From: Granulicella sp.
GTDB taxonomy: Bacteria; Acidobacteriota; Terriglobia; Terriglobales; Acidobacteriaceae
Length of the DNA stretch: 13,322 bases
Assembly (NCBI GenBank): GCA_003133205.1
Contig: PKWK01000006.1
Coordinates: forward strand, 1 to 13,322
Reading direction: 5' to 3'
In this document: positions 1 to 6,511 of the stretch, piece after piece
How the letters are laid out: each line of letters starts with the position of its first letter
Numbering within the stretch: the first letter of the stretch is position 1
Made by a program: the position numbers and the translations under genes
The notes under the pieces: generated by a model
The model's database searches: none
What the model was told of the DNA's origin: nothing
Seen by the model: only the letters and a program-made list of their open reading frames with translations

Positions 1-2
1 AG

Positions 3-1103
3 ACCGCGAAGAAAAATGGTGGCGATTTCGACTTTGACCAGATCTGCGTCGTCGACGAAGGTTTGTACCCGAAGTTCGTACAGGATCGGTTTGATTTTGA
101 ATCGACCTACGTTGTCACCAAAACAAAAGCAGAACGCCTGAAGTCTCCGATGTATAGCCTCGAGTTCATTGCCCTGAAGTCTCTGGGTAATCAGATCGGC
201 GTTATCACGGACACCATGTCTTCGTGCATCGCAGCCGGAATGATGGATGAGATGTATGAACTGGTAGAGGAACTTCAGAAAGAGATCGACTCGTTGAAGC
301 ACAACACTCGGGCTGACCTCTCCAAGATCAAAGAAATCCAAGCCAAGTGCGGCAAGGCTCTTTGGTTGAAGATGAAGAACGTGAAATCCGTCTCAGAGCT
401 ATTGGAATTGGAAGTGAAGCCTACCGACATGATCGGCTTCATGTACAACAGTCTCCGCAAGGACCTGGTTGAGATGATGGACAAACCGATGGAGATTCGT
501 CAATTCCAAGGTTTGCTCGTTGGCAACACTCCCACCCAGGCAATGCTCGAGGAATCACGTCTCGTGTTCCATGCTTTCGCTGCAGGCAACAACATGCTTC
601 GCGAAGTCATGGACCTCAAAGTAGCGCTTCTCAAGAAGGCAGAAGCTGAATTCGTAACTGCCAAGGAAAACGGACAGCAGGAGAGCATCAAGATCGCCCG
701 CAAGGCAATCGCGAAGGCTCGCGCTGAAGTCAAGGTTACCGAAGAGAAGCACAAAGATCAGTCGTCCAACCTCATCGGCATCGTCGCTGCGTGGGGCAAG
801 GGAAAGACTGAGAACCGGAAGCAGTGGGCCCAGGCTGTTCACACCATCGTTTGCGGTGGGCGTGGCACGGGATCCATTCTCTTTCATGTGTTTCCGCAGG
901 AAGCAATCGATGCAATTGCGGAACGCACCAACGGCATACGGGTATCGGTTGCGCAAAACAACGTGACCGGCATCGTAACTGTCAAGGACAACGTTTTCTA
1001 TATGGATGCGTTCAACGGCGGGAAGGCTGAGCCTCTCTTCCGTTATGACTTGCAGAAGCGAAAACTGGCAAATGTCAGGGTCGCTGCTGCAGTCGCTTGC
1101 TAA
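3..1103 (+). CDS. C-terminal part of a putative double-psi-beta-barrel RNA polymerase (RDR/QDE-1/YonO-like), cut by the left edge
   Basis: The frame is open to the left edge, so the true start is outside; a TTG at 63 is only an internal codon. Bases 18-38 encode G-G-D-F-D-F-D, followed by QICVVDEGLYP. In cellular and RDR/QDE-1/YonO-type polymerases the Mg-binding loop is DxDGD, in RDRs within a GSDLDGD..V.WD..LIP context. All three aspartates are kept here but the glycine is Phe. Bases 186-215 encode GNQIGVITDT, resembling the downstream LG.I.N.H helix of RDR proteins. The last 180 or so residues include a long Lys/Glu/Ala-rich coiled-coil-like stretch (about 555-760) and an unrecognised C-terminal domain. 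It is followed by small genes in the same direction. The polymerase assignment is inferred from motifs only; an unrelated phage or plasmid protein remains possible. Confidence 0.5.
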   Translation, partial: TAKKNGGDFDFDQICVVDEGLYPKFVQDRFDFESTYVVTKTKAERLKSPMYSLEFIALKSLGNQIGVITDTMSSCIAAGMMDEMYELVEELQKEIDSLKHNTRADLSKIKEIQAKCGKALWLKMKNVKSVSELLELEVKPTDMIGFMYNSLRKDLVEMMDKPMEIRQFQGLLVGNTPTQAMLEESRLVFHAFAAGNNMLREVMDLKVALLKKAEAEFVTAKENGQQESIKIARKAIAKARAEVKVTEEKHKDQSSNLIGIVAAWGKGKTENRKQWAQAVHTIVCGGRGTGSILFHVFPQEAIDAIAERTNGIRVSVAQNNVTGIVTVKDNVFYMDAFNGGKAEPLFRYDLQKRKLANVRVAAAVAC

Positions 1104-1116
1104 GAGGTTCGTCTCT
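1103..1116 (+). other. UUCG-loop hairpin at the stop codon
   Basis: AGAGG-TTCG-TCTCT can form a five-pair stem (one G-U) with a UUCG loop starting on the last base of the stop codon. There is no following T-run, so it is not a classical terminator. Similar hairpins follow the next two genes at 1686 and 1945. Confidence 0.4.
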
Positions 1117-1147
1117 CTTCGCAGACCAGTATCAAATGCATTTCCAA

Positions 1148-1194
1148 CCCGGAGTGGGCATTTGTACAAGGCCCACCCCCCGGGGCGGACTTGT
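1148..1194 (+). promoter_or_regulatory. H-type pseudoknot leader, copy A
   Basis: Stem 1 pairs GTGGGC (1154-1159) with GCCCAC (1171-1176). It may extend outward through GG 1151-1152 with CC 1178-1179 and CCC 1148-1150 with GGG 1182-1184, with a mismatch and a bulge. The last five loop bases, ACAAG (1166-1170), abut stem 1 and are complementary to CTTGT (1190-1194), making helix 2. Loop 1 is six bases. The Shine-Dalgarno AAGGAG of the next gene starts eight bases after helix 2. The same architecture is found at 1708 and 1964 with different pairing bases. Confidence 0.55.
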
Positions 1195-1217
1195 CAGAGG
1201 CTAAGGAGATTCACACA

Positions 1218-1649
1218 ATGAAGGTCTCTATACGCCCTGATGCATCGGCAGTAGCAGCAAGCTTAAACGTCTTCCGTGGATTCAGCACAACGTTTGTGCC
1301 GATGCGACTGCGAATGATAGCGGTAGGCTTGATAAAGTCGACCGACTTCAACGAAGAAATGACCGCTGACGCCGCACGTGATTACTGTGAGGCTACCGCA
1401 GCAGAAGCGCATCATGGCTTGTTTGCAGGGACACCTGAGACGGCTGACGATCTAGAATTGGTTCCCTATGGCGACATCGAGGGTCAGTTTGTACATCGGA
1501 TGCGTTACGACCAAACTTGTGTGGCGGTTCCCCTTGCTGCTGGAGGGTATTCGTCAGAGCAGGTGGTCGACACGCTGGACATAGGTTGTGCCGTATGCCA
1601 CGCGCCAGTCGGCGTAGCATGCCCGCAACCGGTAACCCATACGAGGTAA
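1218..1649 (+). CDS. Small protein with C-terminal CxxC...C...H zinc-finger-like motif
   Basis: A 143-residue protein of unknown function. ATG 1218 is chosen because AAGGAG at 1203-1208 lies nine bases upstream. The body (residues 1-120) is acidic and shows no motif I recognise. The C-terminus has C124-x2-C127-x7-C135-x5-H141-x-R, with the spacing and A-P-x-G-x-x-C context of the short zinc-binding tail seen in many actinobacterial and phage proteins, usually thought to bind nucleic acid. The last residues end right at the finger. It is the first small gene after the polymerase-like gene and sits behind pseudoknot A, probably in the same transcript. Zinc binding is inferred; the cellular role is unknown. 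Confidence 0.7.
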   Translation: MKVSIRPDASAVAASLNVFRGFSTTFVPMRLRMIAVGLIKSTDFNEEMTADAARDYCEATAAEAHHGLFAGTPETADDLELVPYGDIEGQFVHRMRYDQTCVAVPLAAGGYSSEQVVDTLDIGCAVCHAPVGVACPQPVTHTR

Positions 1650-1685
1650 TTCGTCTTTCCTCGTGTAGGCTACGACAATCTAAAA

Positions 1686-1748
1686 AACCACTCTTCGGAG
1701 TGGTTCACCGTAGGGGGCTTTTCGACAGCCCCTACGGGGCAACTGTCG
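1686..1748 (+). promoter_or_regulatory. Hairpin plus H-type pseudoknot leader, copy B
   Basis: A perfect eight-pair hairpin (1686-1693 with 1698-1705) is capped by C(UUCG)G, an exceptionally stable tetraloop. Two bases later, stem 1 pairs 1708-1716 with 1729-1737 (nine pairs, no mismatch). Loop bases CGACAG (1723-1728), abutting stem 1, are perfectly complementary to CTGTCG (1743-1748), giving helix 2. Loop 1 is six bases, pyrimidine-rich. The Shine-Dalgarno AAGGAG (1756-1761) begins seven bases after helix 2. No T-run follows the hairpin. Lies between the zinc-finger-like gene and the 54-aa membrane protein gene. Confidence 0.65.
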
Positions 1749-1767
1749 GAAAGCTAAGGAGATTTAC

Positions 1768-1932
1768 ATGCCTCTTAGCTACGCAGTATCCGACTTTATC
1801 GGTTCGCTTCTTTCGCACGTCGTCCGTGGTTACGCTGGCGCAGTAACGGTTTGCGTGGCCATAGCCTTTACCCGTGCAATGGCGGTTGGATCGTTCACCT
1901 CTACCTCCCGGCGCGTATCGCGGGCTCGGTAG
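1768..1932 (+). CDS. Small membrane protein, 54 aa
   Basis: ATG 1768 follows AAGGAG (1756-1761) at six bases, a very good initiation site, and the short frame runs to TAG at 1930. The predicted protein begins MPLSYAVSDF. It has a hydrophobic stretch at about residues 22-41 (YAGAVTVCVAIAFTRAMAV) suitable for one membrane helix, and a basic Ser/Arg-rich tail. No family recognised. It is enclosed between pseudoknot leaders B and C, in the same direction as its neighbours, which supports it as a real gene of the small-gene operon despite its size. Confidence 0.6.
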   Translation: MPLSYAVSDFIGSLLSHVVRGYAGAVTVCVAIAFTRAMAVGSFTSTSRRVSRAR

Positions 1933-1944
1933 TTAGACAGTAAC

Positions 1945-2005
1945 CCGCTCTTAGAGCGGACAACCCGATGGGGCTCTATTCGATGAGCCCCTTCGGGGAC
2001 TTATC
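1945..2005 (+). promoter_or_regulatory. Hairpin plus H-type pseudoknot leader, copy C
   Basis: A six-pair hairpin CCGCTC-TTA-GAGCGG (1945-1959) corresponds to the copy B hairpin with an A-U pair replaced by G-C. Stem 1 then pairs CCCGA.GGGG (1964-1973) with CCCC.TCGGG (1988-1997), ten positions with one T-T mismatch. Loop bases GATGAG (1982-1987) abut stem 1 and pair with CTTATC (2000-2005), one G-U. The purine-rich Shine-Dalgarno GAGGGAG starts at 2013, seven bases after helix 2. An alternative fold, GGGGCTC with GAGCCCC, would exclude helix 2, so the element could switch. Confidence 0.6.
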
Positions 2006-2029
2006 TAGAGTTGAGGGAGTAACCGACCG

Positions 2030-2278
2030 ATGGAACTCTTCAGCTTCAAGAAAAGACAGCGATTACCAGCGCCGCGAGTGGTGCCGGTGGCTATCGAGAT
2101 CGTTAGCCGCCGCACCGGCCGGGATTACACCTGGAACTGGCGGCTCAAGGGATCGAATGGACTAAACGCAGCGCAAGGTGCCCGAGTAGACGCTTTAGTC
2201 GGGCAATACTGCACGGAGCAGGCACAGGCGGCCGACTTAGGTACTCGTACCCAGGTCATCACCGTACTCCTGCCGTAA
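2030..2278 (+). CDS. Small basic protein, 82 aa, unknown function
   Basis: ATG 2030 is preceded by GAGGGAG (2013-2019), ten bases upstream. The protein starts MELFSFKKRQR, is Arg/Lys-rich in the first half, and has mixed short stretches (EIVSRRTGRDYTWNW) that look like beta strands. It has no signal peptide or membrane segment. I do not recognise a family; the charge would suit nucleic-acid contact, but that is a guess. It is the last gene before the strong terminator at 2295 and has pseudoknot leader C in front, so it appears to close the small-gene operon. Confidence 0.65.
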   Translation: MELFSFKKRQRLPAPRVVPVAIEIVSRRTGRDYTWNWRLKGSNGLNAAQGARVDALVGQYCTEQAQAADLGTRTQVITVLLP

Positions 2279-2294
2279 GGAAGGTAGAACACAT

Positions 2295-2332
2295 AAAAGG
2301 CACACTACGGATATTTGGAGTGTGCCTTTTTT
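2295..2332 (+). terminator. Rho-independent terminator
   Basis: A perfect 12-pair stem, AAAAGGCACACT (2295-2306) with AGTGTGCCTTTT (2319-2330), encloses a 12-base loop and ends in a run of six T (2327-2332). It lies 17 bases after the stop of the 82-aa gene and separates the small-gene operon from the transfer operon. The A-run on the 5' side means it could also act for the opposite strand. Confidence 0.9.
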
Positions 2333-2465
2333 GCGGTGGGGCCACAATGAGGTTCGCTAATATACCAGTGCCACTGTTACAATTGAGGCGAAGTAGTCTT
2401 ACGCGCAATAGCCTCGGATATCGCGAGGATTTGTTGAGTCATCCGTTGGCTAGGCGCATATCCCG

Positions 2466-2480
2466 TTCACTTCGAGTGAA
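2466..2480 (+). other. Small leader hairpin
   Basis: TTCACT-TCG-AGTGAA can form a six-pair stem just ahead of the purine-rich ribosome-binding region (2486-2495) of the next gene. The 168 bases between the terminator and that gene should hold the promoter of the transfer operon, but I see no convincing -35/-10 pair. Confidence 0.3.
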
Positions 2481-2500
2481 GGGCAGAAGGAAGGACGTCT

Positions 2501-3364
2501 ATGCTGAAACGCGCTTTACGGGTGGCACTAACGGTTGTAGTGGCGGCAACTCATTCCTCGTGGGCTTGCGCTCAATCGGAAATCAAGACGCACATTATGG
2601 ACGAGCTGACTGTACAGAAGCTTGCGACGTCCCTAGACCACGCATCTATGGTCGAGTTCCCCAACGCGGTTACGGCCGCGGTGGTCGGCACTGAGGGTGT
2701 GAAGATGGAGTTTCGGGACAACGTCGTCATCCTCGAACCCCAAAAAGCGGGGGTCCAGACGAACCTTCTAGTATGGGCTGCCGGCAAGCAGCTTGTATAT
2801 GAGATCCAGCCAGCTAGCGAGACCAGTGAATGGCCCTCCGTTATCCGCGAGATTTTCGTGCCGGTGCCGGTGGTGGCGCCAGGTACAACACCTATCGAGG
2901 CTATGGAGTTGCGAGATGCTTCACATGGCGAGTTTCTGTTGTCTATGCGGAACATCACGGTATGCAAGGAGACGCAGAAGGCGAAGGGCGTCCACATGTG
3001 GGCTGTGCAGGTAGGCGAGGATAACCTCTCCTACTACGTTCGGATGACCGCTGTGAATCGGACTAAGCGCCCCTACCGAATCACAACCCCCTCCGTCAGC
3101 CATATTGTCCCCGCGTTCGGAGCCAAGATAACCGTCAAGTCTATCAATCAGCAATTGACCCCCAAGCAGTTTTCCAAGATCAAGCTGTATGACTCCGAGG
3201 CCGTTGCAAGCCATGGGTCGACTTTGACGTCGCGCGACCTGGAGCCAAAAGAGGCTGTGAGTTGGGTTATGGCGGTCAGTAAGGTGGGTCACCCAGTAGC
3301 CATTTACCAGTTCAGCCTTCCGCCCGATGGCAAGAACCATGTTCAAGCGGCGGTGATATTTTGA
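2501..3364 (+). CDS. Exported protein, putative VirB9/TrbG-like component of the transfer apparatus
   Basis: ATG 2501 follows a GAAGGAAGGA ribosome-binding site. Residues 1-24 form a signal peptide: basic MLKR, a hydrophobic core, and a likely cut after A-C-A. The mature N-terminal part has strand-like VEFPNAVTAAVVG (51-63), EFRDNVVILEP and TNLLVWAAGKQLVYEI (87-102). That pattern (a sensed ligand position, then a T-N-L-x-V strand and a Y-x-x strand) resembles the N-terminal domain of VirB9/TrbG/CagX proteins of type IV secretion cores. The second half is strand-rich with no motif I can name. At 287 aa the length fits VirB9 proteins. It heads an operon with a VirD4-type ATPase, which supports a transfer role in the periplasm or outer membrane. 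A different beta-sandwich secretin-associated protein is possible. Confidence 0.5.
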   Translation: MLKRALRVALTVVVAATHSSWACAQSEIKTHIMDELTVQKLATSLDHASMVEFPNAVTAAVVGTEGVKMEFRDNVVILEPQKAGVQTNLLVWAAGKQLVYEIQPASETSEWPSVIREIFVPVPVVAPGTTPIEAMELRDASHGEFLLSMRNITVCKETQKAKGVHMWAVQVGEDNLSYYVRMTAVNRTKRPYRITTPSVSHIVPAFGAKITVKSINQQLTPKQFSKIKLYDSEAVASHGSTLTSRDLEPKEAVSWVMAVSKVGHPVAIYQFSLPPDGKNHVQAAVIF

Positions 3365-3594
3365 GCGACCTTGTGTACCAACCAGCCGACAGGGTGGCGA
3401 TCCTAAAGTTGGTTGAGGAAAGCTACAGCAAGGGTTGCCCCAGCTTTGCCGACGAGATCAAGACGAGTTGCCAAGATCCTGTCGAGCCGATCGACGACAA
3501 AGGAAAGTATCGTCTGCATCCGCTTATTTGGACGGCGATACTCGGTGTCGTCGGCGTGATCGGTGTCGTTCTGTACTTCCACTTCCAGCCGTAA
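3361..3594 (+). CDS. Small tail-anchored membrane protein, 77 aa
   Basis: The TTG start at 3361 overlaps the stop of the upstream gene (TTGA), indicating translational coupling. The first 50 residues are soluble and acidic and include two cysteines (KGCPSF and TSCQD). Residues about 53-74 (HPLIWTAILGVVGVIGVVLYFH) form one membrane helix almost at the C-terminus, so the body is predicted to face the cytoplasm. No family recognised. Its position between the VirB9-like gene and the coupling ATPase suggests an accessory membrane component of the transfer machine, which is inference from context only. Confidence 0.65.
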   Translation: MSDLVYQPADRVAILKLVEESYSKGCPSFADEIKTSCQDPVEPIDDKGKYRLHPLIWTAILGVVGVIGVVLYFHFQP

Positions 3595-3611
3595 TCTCCT
3601 AACGAAAGTGT

Positions 3612-5387
3612 GTGTCTATGCAAACAGAAAAGTCTGTAAATGATCCGGAAGGTAGCGCGATCATGTTCGGCTGGTTCCTCCTGGCCATTGTGGTTGTTGT
3701 CTTGTTCTGGCTGGCGTCATCAAGGCTTCATTTGACCTCGTCTGAGCTGATTGAAATAGCCATCTTGGGCGCGATTGGACTCTTCGTTGTAGTTGACGTG
3801 GCAACCTACTATAGGCACCGAGCCGCAAAGCTTGCAGCGTTATGGCCGCCGCCTGCGTTCCGAATTCCATTTGCTGACGAGGCCAAGGAAGTCGGAATTG
3901 CACAAGACGCCGACAGCGTTCTGATTGGACACGAGTCTGACGGCCAGCCTTTTTACTGGAGTGAAGCGGTTCGAGTGCAGCAGACGATCGCCAGCGGACA
4001 GACCGGCTCCGGCAAGACTACGCTGATCGAATCTATCCTCCAGCAAGACATATGTAGGGGCGTGCCCATCATTTTTATCGATGGGAAGGGCGAAAAGAAG
4101 GTCCTTGATCGGATTCTTCCGATCGTTGAAGCCGCTGGACGGATGGATGACTTTCGTCTAATTGATCCCAGCCAGCCGGAAAACTCGGTCGCGTTCAACC
4201 CGTTCTGGGCACCCCACGGGGACCCGGACGCACACGTCGCCTTCATCTTCGAATCCTTCAAGGTTGATGGCGGCGACGACTTCTTCGATCAGCATCAGCG
4301 GGTGTATTTGGAGAACATCGCACGCATCTTGTTCTATTCCGGCAAGAGGTTCAACTTCTACGATGTCCTCGTAGCGGCCTACGACGACAAGGTGCTTCTC
4401 AAGCAGATAAAGATCGCGCTTGAGAATGCCCGGGCAGACTCGGCGGTTTCGCGGCAGCAGATTCTGACGCTCGAGATGAGCATTCAAAACCTGCTCGCAA
4501 CCTTCCAAGACAAAGACCGTGTGTCTAAGATCCAAGGCCTGATCAATCACCTGGTCACCTTTATGTCGGACTCCCTGGCCCTCATCACCGGCCCCTACGA
4601 GGACCTTCTAACCATCGAAGAGGTGCTGGATAAGAACCTTATCCTGTACGTCAATCTGAATATCAACATCAACGCCGATGCCGTTACAGCGCTCGGGCGG
4701 ATACTCCTGCAGAACCTGCAACTCACGCTTGGACAGAGGTATGCAAAGACGGGCCACGGCGTCAATCACGAGTTCGTCTCAGTTCTCATGGACGAGTTTG
4801 CCCCATTCGCGTACCAGAATTTCCCGCGCATTCTCCAAACTGCGCGCGGCGGAAACGTCGCGTTTATGTTTGCTCTTCAGAACTACAGCCAGCTTGATCC
4901 CATTGGATTCGGGCTCAAGGATTCCCTCACCTCCGGACCAAACAACGCCTTCATGTTGCGGATGAAGGATGAGAAAACGACTGAGCAGTATCGCAAGGAG
5001 GGCGGGGAAATCAAGCACGAACGGGTCTCCGTTCACGTTGAAAAGGGCGGGATGCTGACCGGCGATAAGTACGAGGAGCAGGGGACCGGCAGCAAGTCTG
5101 ACTACTACGATTTGCAGATTCGGGACGAGCAACTGAAGCGTCTTCCGAGCGGACAAATGCAAGTTGTGATGTCCGACGCAACCAAGGGAATGGTGCATAA
5201 ACACATCCACGTCCGGCGACCGTACGAGCACTTTATAGCGGGTACCGAGAACAACCTTTTCCCGTCCATGTTGGGTTTGATGTCCGACTCCAGGGGCTTG
5301 AATTTGAGGTTCCCGTCTCTCGATCTAGAAGCAAAACGAACTGATTATGCCGGTAAAAAAACTTCACGTGGGGGGAGAAAATCATGA
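3612..5387 (+). CDS. Type IV secretion coupling ATPase (VirD4/TraD-like)
   Basis: Up to 591 aa. Two membrane helices lie near the N-terminus (about residues 19-36 and 47-64). The Walker A motif is GQTGSGKTT (129-137) and Walker B is VLMDEFAPFA (391-400), followed by the polar ALQNYSQL motif (421-428) typical of TraD/TraG/VirD4 hexameric DNA-pumping ATPases. The PIIFIDGKG strand after Walker A and the all-alpha insert at about 205-350 also fit. Such proteins dock the relaxosome to the secretion channel at the inner membrane. GTG 3612 gives the longest frame; ATG 3618 and especially ATG 3663, preceded by GGAAGG at 3647-3652, are good alternatives and keep both helices. The 3' end overlaps the next start (ATGA). 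The last 60 residues are likely substrate-specific. Confidence 0.9.
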   Translation: MSMQTEKSVNDPEGSAIMFGWFLLAIVVVVLFWLASSRLHLTSSELIEIAILGAIGLFVVVDVATYYRHRAAKLAALWPPPAFRIPFADEAKEVGIAQDADSVLIGHESDGQPFYWSEAVRVQQTIASGQTGSGKTTLIESILQQDICRGVPIIFIDGKGEKKVLDRILPIVEAAGRMDDFRLIDPSQPENSVAFNPFWAPHGDPDAHVAFIFESFKVDGGDDFFDQHQRVYLENIARILFYSGKRFNFYDVLVAAYDDKVLLKQIKIALENARADSAVSRQQILTLEMSIQNLLATFQDKDRVSKIQGLINHLVTFMSDSLALITGPYEDLLTIEEVLDKNLILYVNLNININADAVTALGRILLQNLQLTLGQRYAKTGHGVNHEFVSVLMDEFAPFAYQNFPRILQTARGGNVAFMFALQNYSQLDPIGFGLKDSLTSGPNNAFMLRMKDEKTTEQYRKEGGEIKHERVSVHVEKGGMLTGDKYEEQGTGSKSDYYDLQIRDEQLKRLPSGQMQVVMSDATKGMVHKHIHVRRPYEHFIAGTENNLFPSMLGLMSDSRGLNLRFPSLDLEAKRTDYAGKKTSRGGRKS

Positions 5388-6511
5388 AGCACCGTACATT
5401 GGGGATCGCCTTTATCGCATTCACGCTTGCCGGAAACGCCCAGCAGTCCCAGCAGGTTCAACCGGACGACCCTCAGTCTCAGGAGGGCGTAGCGCCCAAC
5501 CAGGCGTTCATTCCCGGGACGCACCAGGACGGATCCGCGCCCGCCCAACAGCAGACCGGGCAGTTTGAGCGAAGGGTTAGTCCGGCGCCCAACTGGAACC
5601 ACAACCACGAGGTCTATCCCAATACGGATCAACTGCCGGACAATGGAGACCCCTCGATCGGTAAGAGAAATTGCGACAGTGTGGCACGTCCGAGTGCAGT
5701 CGAGAGTGCCACTCACGCGATTAACCCGAACGACATCAACTACGGAGGGCTACTCTCGCAATGGCATCAGCAACTCGTCCACGACACTCTTCTGAATATC
5801 GAATTTTGGACCCTGATGTGCACGTTGGCCGCGCTCGTCTTCCTGCTCTTTTATGTTCTCTGGCTACAGCGGCAGCGCGAGCAACGGCTCCAGGTAACGG
5901 TCGATATCGTTCTCCAACTCATCAATTCGCGCAACTTTGCGCGCTTTCATAACCTGCGAGTCATTAAGATTCACAACGACCTTGTGGGCCGTTTGAACGA
6001 CCAATATGAACGCGAGTTGCGCGAAAATGGCGACGCGCCAAGTGTGATTGACGGCGCGACTTTACCTCCTTCGTCGTTAGCTGCGCCGAGTGGCCTGACC
6101 GCAGATTCCGCACCTGGACAGCAGTCCCAAGCGTCTGGAAACGAGCAGCCCGCAGAGGTAAGGCGCATTCCCTCCGTTGCGGCTGCCACCGAATATGGTA
6201 TCGAGTCTGCCTCACTTTTCAAGCCCGGCGGGTTCAAAAAGAAGAATCCTGTTGTCGACAACGACGGCGGTTCGACTGCCCAGTCTGACGTAGACATTGC
6301 GCTGGCGCGAGCCAATGCTGCAGCCGCGGGTGAGCAGCCAGCGACAGGCACAGACGCCAAAGGGGAAGAGAGTCTGGAGGTCAAGAATCGTCGGCTGGAG
6401 GCTCAAGTGCAAGCGCTCCAGCAGTACAAAGTGTCAGCGCGGAACCAGATCAACCAACTCAGGCAGGCCAGTGCTGTCGGTGGAAGTGACAATTCCGGGG
6501 AGCCCCAGTGA
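5384..6511 (+). CDS. Exported single-span membrane protein with coiled-coil C-terminus, unknown
   Basis: ATG 5384 overlaps the stop of the coupling ATPase (ATGA) and follows a GGGGGGAGA ribosome-binding site. Residues 1-19 look like a signal peptide ending in A-G-N-A. A long Gln/Pro/Asn-rich, low-complexity segment follows (20-120), then a strong membrane helix at about 141-161 (FWTLMCTLAALVFLLFYVLW). A charged helical region follows (162-215), then a second disordered stretch, then a predicted coiled coil at about 332-362 (L-E-V-K-N-R-R-L-E-A-Q-V pattern). I recognise no family. The layout, a periplasmic disordered part, a single span and a cytoplasmic coiled coil, and the tight coupling to the ATPase suggest a bridge between coupling protein and channel; this is inference. 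Confidence 0.75.
   Translation: MKHRTLGIAFIAFTLAGNAQQSQQVQPDDPQSQEGVAPNQAFIPGTHQDGSAPAQQQTGQFERRVSPAPNWNHNHEVYPNTDQLPDNGDPSIGKRNCDSVARPSAVESATHAINPNDINYGGLLSQWHQQLVHDTLLNIEFWTLMCTLAALVFLLFYVLWLQRQREQRLQVTVDIVLQLINSRNFARFHNLRVIKIHNDLVGRLNDQYERELRENGDAPSVIDGATLPPSSLAAPSGLTADSAPGQQSQASGNEQPAEVRRIPSVAAATEYGIESASLFKPGGFKKKNPVVDNDGGSTAQSDVDIALARANAAAAGEQPATGTDAKGEESLEVKNRRLEAQVQALQQYKVSARNQINQLRQASAVGGSDNSGEPQ

Noticed and set aside
555..1169. 204-aa open frame on the minus strand
   Set aside because: It lies wholly across the polymerase-like gene, whose frame is continuous and motif-bearing; the product is unremarkable and the frame is a shadow.
2341..2500. Sigma-70 promoter for the transfer operon (TTGAGG at 2383 with CAATAG 17 bases on)
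   Set aside because: The -10 element is too far from consensus to call.
2320..2694. 124-aa open frame over the start of the VirB9-like gene
   Set aside because: It begins inside the terminator and overlaps a gene with a clear signal peptide in another frame.
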